Assembly: GCA_035540915.1 (NCBI GenBank)
Contig: DATLFQ010000094.1
Location: 1-23,519, forward strand
Direction of reading: 5' to 3'
Source: DATLFQ01 sp035540915
Lineage (GTDB): Bacteria > Actinomycetota > Acidimicrobiia > Acidimicrobiales > GCA-2861595
Length of the DNA stretch: 23,519 bases
The notes under the pieces were generated by a model, which saw only the letters and a list, made by a program, of their open reading frames with translations, ran no database searches and was not told the DNA's origin. The position numbers and the translations under genes are program-made. Each line of letters starts with the position of its first letter. Within the stretch, counting starts at the first letter, position 1. Positions 21,978 to 23,519 of this stretch are shown here, piece by piece.

Positions 21978-23182
21978 GCCTGGTCCCCCTGGAGGAGGCG
22001 CGGGCGCGGGTGCTGGCGGCCTGTCCCCGCCGGATCCCCCGCCCCGTCCCGATCGACGAGGCGCTCGGCCTGGCCACCACAGCGCCCCTCGTCGCCCGGG
22101 ACCCGGTGCCGCCCTTCGACAACACGGCGATGGACGGCTTCGCGGTACGGGCGGCGGACACCGCCGGTGCGCCGGTCACGCTCGAGGTCATCGCCACCAC
22201 TGCGGCCGGCGCCGCACCCGGGCCGCCCGTCGGCCCCGGCCAGGCCGTGCGCATCATGACCGGCGCACCGATGCCCCCGGGGGCCGACGCCGTCGTCATG
22301 GTCGAGCGCACGAGCCCGGCAAACGGAGGCGCGGTCGTCGTCGAGGTGGCCGTCCGCCCGGGCGACCACGTCCGTCGCGCCGGCGAGGACCTGGCCGCCG
22401 GCCAGGAGGCCTTCCCGGCCGGCACCGTCCTGCACCCGGGGCACCTCGGTGTCCTGGCCAGCATGGGACTGGTCACCGTTCCCGCCGTCCGTCTCGCGGT
22501 CGGGGTCCTGTCGACGGGCGACGAGCTGGTGGAGGCGCCGGCGCCGCTCGGGCCGGGCCAGATCCGCGACAGCAACCGCCACGCCCTGCTCGCGCTCGTG
22601 CGCCAGGCCGGGGTCGAGGCGGTCGACCTGGGCTGGGCCGCCGACGACGAGGACGCCATCGTTGCGGCCGTCGAGCGGGGGATCGCCCGCTGTGACGCCG
22701 TCGTCACCAGCGGTGGGGTGAGCGTCGGCGACTTCGACCACGTCACGGCGGCGATCCGGCACATCGCCACCGGCCCCATGGAGTGGCTGCAGGTGGCCGT
22801 GCGCCCGGCCAAGCCGCTGGCGTTCGGCGTCGTCGAGGGCGTGCCGGTCTTCGGGCTGCCCGGCAACCCGGTCTCGTCGATGGTGAGCTTCGAGCTGTTC
22901 GTCCGGCCGGCGCTGCGCCACATGGGCGGTTACCCCGAGGTCGACCGGCCCCGGGTGCGGGCCACAACCGGGGTCGGCCTGCCGCGAAGGCCCGACGGCA
23001 AGCTCCACCTGGTGCGCGTCCGCCTGACCGAGGGTGACGACGGACGGCGCCGCGCCGAGGCGGTGGGCGGCCCCGGCTCCCATCTGCTCCACGCCATGGC
23101 GCTGGCGAACGGGCTGGCGTTGGTTCCCGACGGCGACGGCATCCCGCCGGGCGGCGCCGTCGAGGTGATGGCGCTCGGCTAG
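21974..23182 (+). CDS. moeA: Molybdopterin molybdenumtransferase MoeA, probable CTG start
   Basis: MoeA inserts molybdate into adenylylated molybdopterin to form the molybdenum cofactor. With the start at CTG 21974 the protein is 402 residues (E. coli MoeA is 411). It has FDNTAMDGFAVRAAD (Asp54 region), MTGAPMPPGADAVVMVE, GVLSTGDELVE, TSGGVSVGDFDHV, VRPAKPLAFG, FGLPGNPVSSMVSFELF and a C-terminal domain IV. No ATG or GTG lies in frame between the galU stop and GTG 22010. Starting there would cut into the conserved first helix (LVPLEEARARVLAA aligns with E. coli LMSLDTALNEMLSRV). CTG 21974 gives a CTGA overlap with galU and has GGAAG 8 bases upstream. CTG 21980 is the alternative. Residues 225-300 are duplicated in inverse orientation at the window end. 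Confidence 0.93.
   Translation: MSLVPLEEARARVLAACPRRIPRPVPIDEALGLATTAPLVARDPVPPFDNTAMDGFAVRAADTAGAPVTLEVIATTAAGAAPGPPVGPGQAVRIMTGAPMPPGADAVVMVERTSPANGGAVVVEVAVRPGDHVRRAGEDLAAGQEAFPAGTVLHPGHLGVLASMGLVTVPAVRLAVGVLSTGDELVEAPAPLGPGQIRDSNRHALLALVRQAGVEAVDLGWAADDEDAIVAAVERGIARCDAVVTSGGVSVGDFDHVTAAIRHIATGPMEWLQVAVRPAKPLAFGVVEGVPVFGLPGNPVSSMVSFELFVRPALRHMGGYPEVDRPRVRATTGVGLPRRPDGKLHLVRVRLTEGDDGRRRAEAVGGPGSHLLHAMALANGLALVPDGDGIPPGGAVEVMALG
22644..22873 (+). repeat. Inverted repeat, arm 1 (within moeA)
   Basis: This 230-base segment of moeA recurs as reverse complement at 23290-23519 with two mismatches: 22747 G versus 23416 (synonymous, Thr) and 22778 A versus 23385 (Met to Val). The repeat is cut by the window end, so its full length is unknown. 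The 416 bases between the arms hold the 3' end of moeA and the alkyltransferase fragment. Confidence 0.97.
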
Positions 23183-23519
23183 CGGTTGCCCTCCAGGGCC
23201 AGCAGCGCCGCCTTCACCTCCACGCCGCCGAGGTACCGGCCCAGGCTCCCGTCGCTGCGGACCACCCGGTGGCACGGCACCAGCACCGGGACCGGGTTGC
23301 CGGGCAGCCCGAAGACCGGCACGCCCTCGACGACGCCGAACGCCAGCGGCTTGGCCGGGCGCACGGCCACCTGCAGCCACTCCACGGGGCCGGTGGCGAT
23401 GTGCCGGATCGCCGCGGTGACGTGGTCGAAGTCGCCGACGCTCACCCCACCGCTGGTGACGACGGCGTCACAGCGGGCGATCCCCCGCTCGACGGCCGCA
23501 ACGATGGCGTCCTCGTCGT
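23179..23519 (-). pseudogene. Chimeric reading frame: moeA fragment fused to C-terminus of O6-alkylguanine-DNA alkyltransferase (Ogt)
   Basis: On the minus strand the frame is open from the window edge. It reads about 75 residues of MoeA (DEDAIVAAVERG ... FGLPGNPV), then switches at about 23289 to 35-40 residues that are the C-terminal end of an Ogt/MGMT protein. The methyl-acceptor motif P-C-H-R-V is present (Cys codon 23272-23274), followed by VRSDGSLGRYLGGVEVK and a normal end. The Ogt N-terminal domain and most of its DNA-binding helices are missing. Its stop overlaps the moeA stop in CTAG (23179-23182), so a convergent moeA/ogt pair is probably the native arrangement. As it stands the frame cannot encode a working alkyltransferase. 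A chimeric contig end is the most likely cause and a true inverted duplication the alternative. Confidence 0.8.
23290..23519 (-). repeat. Inverted repeat, arm 2 (copy of moeA segment)
   Basis: This is the reverse complement of 22644-22873 with 228 of 230 bases identical. It runs to the last base of the window. The inner boundary falls where MoeA Gly-Asn-Pro-Val coincides with the G/R-N-P-V that precedes the active site in Ogt proteins, so a short stretch of shared sequence may lie at the junction. Confidence 0.97.

Overview
This is a very GC-rich window, with G or C at most third codon positions and frequent GTG starts. It comes from an actinobacterium. CarD, a Crp/Fnr regulator, an FmdB-type zinc-ribbon protein under a CIRCE element, LppM-like and LppX/LprG-like lipoproteins, and the clpC-radA-disA-carD-ispD-ispF-rlmB-sigH gene order all fit Actinomycetota. 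A deep lineage such as Acidimicrobiia is my inference, not proven by the sequence. Genes are densely packed with no gap above 300 bases. Most operonic neighbours overlap as GTGA, and many promoters consist of a TANNNT box 6-10 bases from the start codon, so leaderless transcripts appear common. I saw no tRNA, rRNA, CRISPR or insertion sequence.

Layout. (1) 1-11944 is a housekeeping block known across Gram-positive bacteria: clpC (3' part), a fused membrane/spermidine-synthase-like protein with an LppM-like lipoprotein, radA, disA, a dienelactone hydrolase, a divergently placed Crp-type regulator, carD, ispD, ispF, rlmB and a SigH-type sigma factor. It combines proteolysis, DNA repair, c-di-AMP signalling, transcription control, isoprenoid synthesis and rRNA methylation. 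(2) 11985-14822 on the minus strand is a lipid-related operon: a flippase-like UPF0104 membrane protein, a PAP2 (Aur1-like) phosphatase and a polyprenyl diphosphate synthase. (3) 14865-19068 on the plus strand is a lipoprotein followed by tldD, tldE/pmbA and uppP. UppP starts at a CTG codon. (4) 19172-21020 on the minus strand is fmdB, an MTA phosphorylase and a short SAF/CpaB-like protein. (5) 21093-23182 on the plus strand is galU and moeA. The fmdB/galU/moeA neighbourhood matches the Mycobacterium tuberculosis Rv0991c-Rv0994 region.

The two strongest observations are these. First, a near-perfect CIRCE operator (21038-21064) sits on the promoter of the fmdB-like gene, whose product has a four-cysteine zinc ribbon and a disordered SGEK-repeat tail. 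This matches the HrcA-controlled, redox-regulated chaperone Ruc of M. tuberculosis. Second, the last 230 bases are an inverted copy of an internal moeA segment with only two mismatches. The copy is joined in frame, at a shared Gly-Asn-Pro-Val coding stretch, to the C-terminal end of an O6-alkylguanine-DNA alkyltransferase. It is either a contig-end chimera or a recent inverted duplication, and it should not be annotated as a normal gene until checked.
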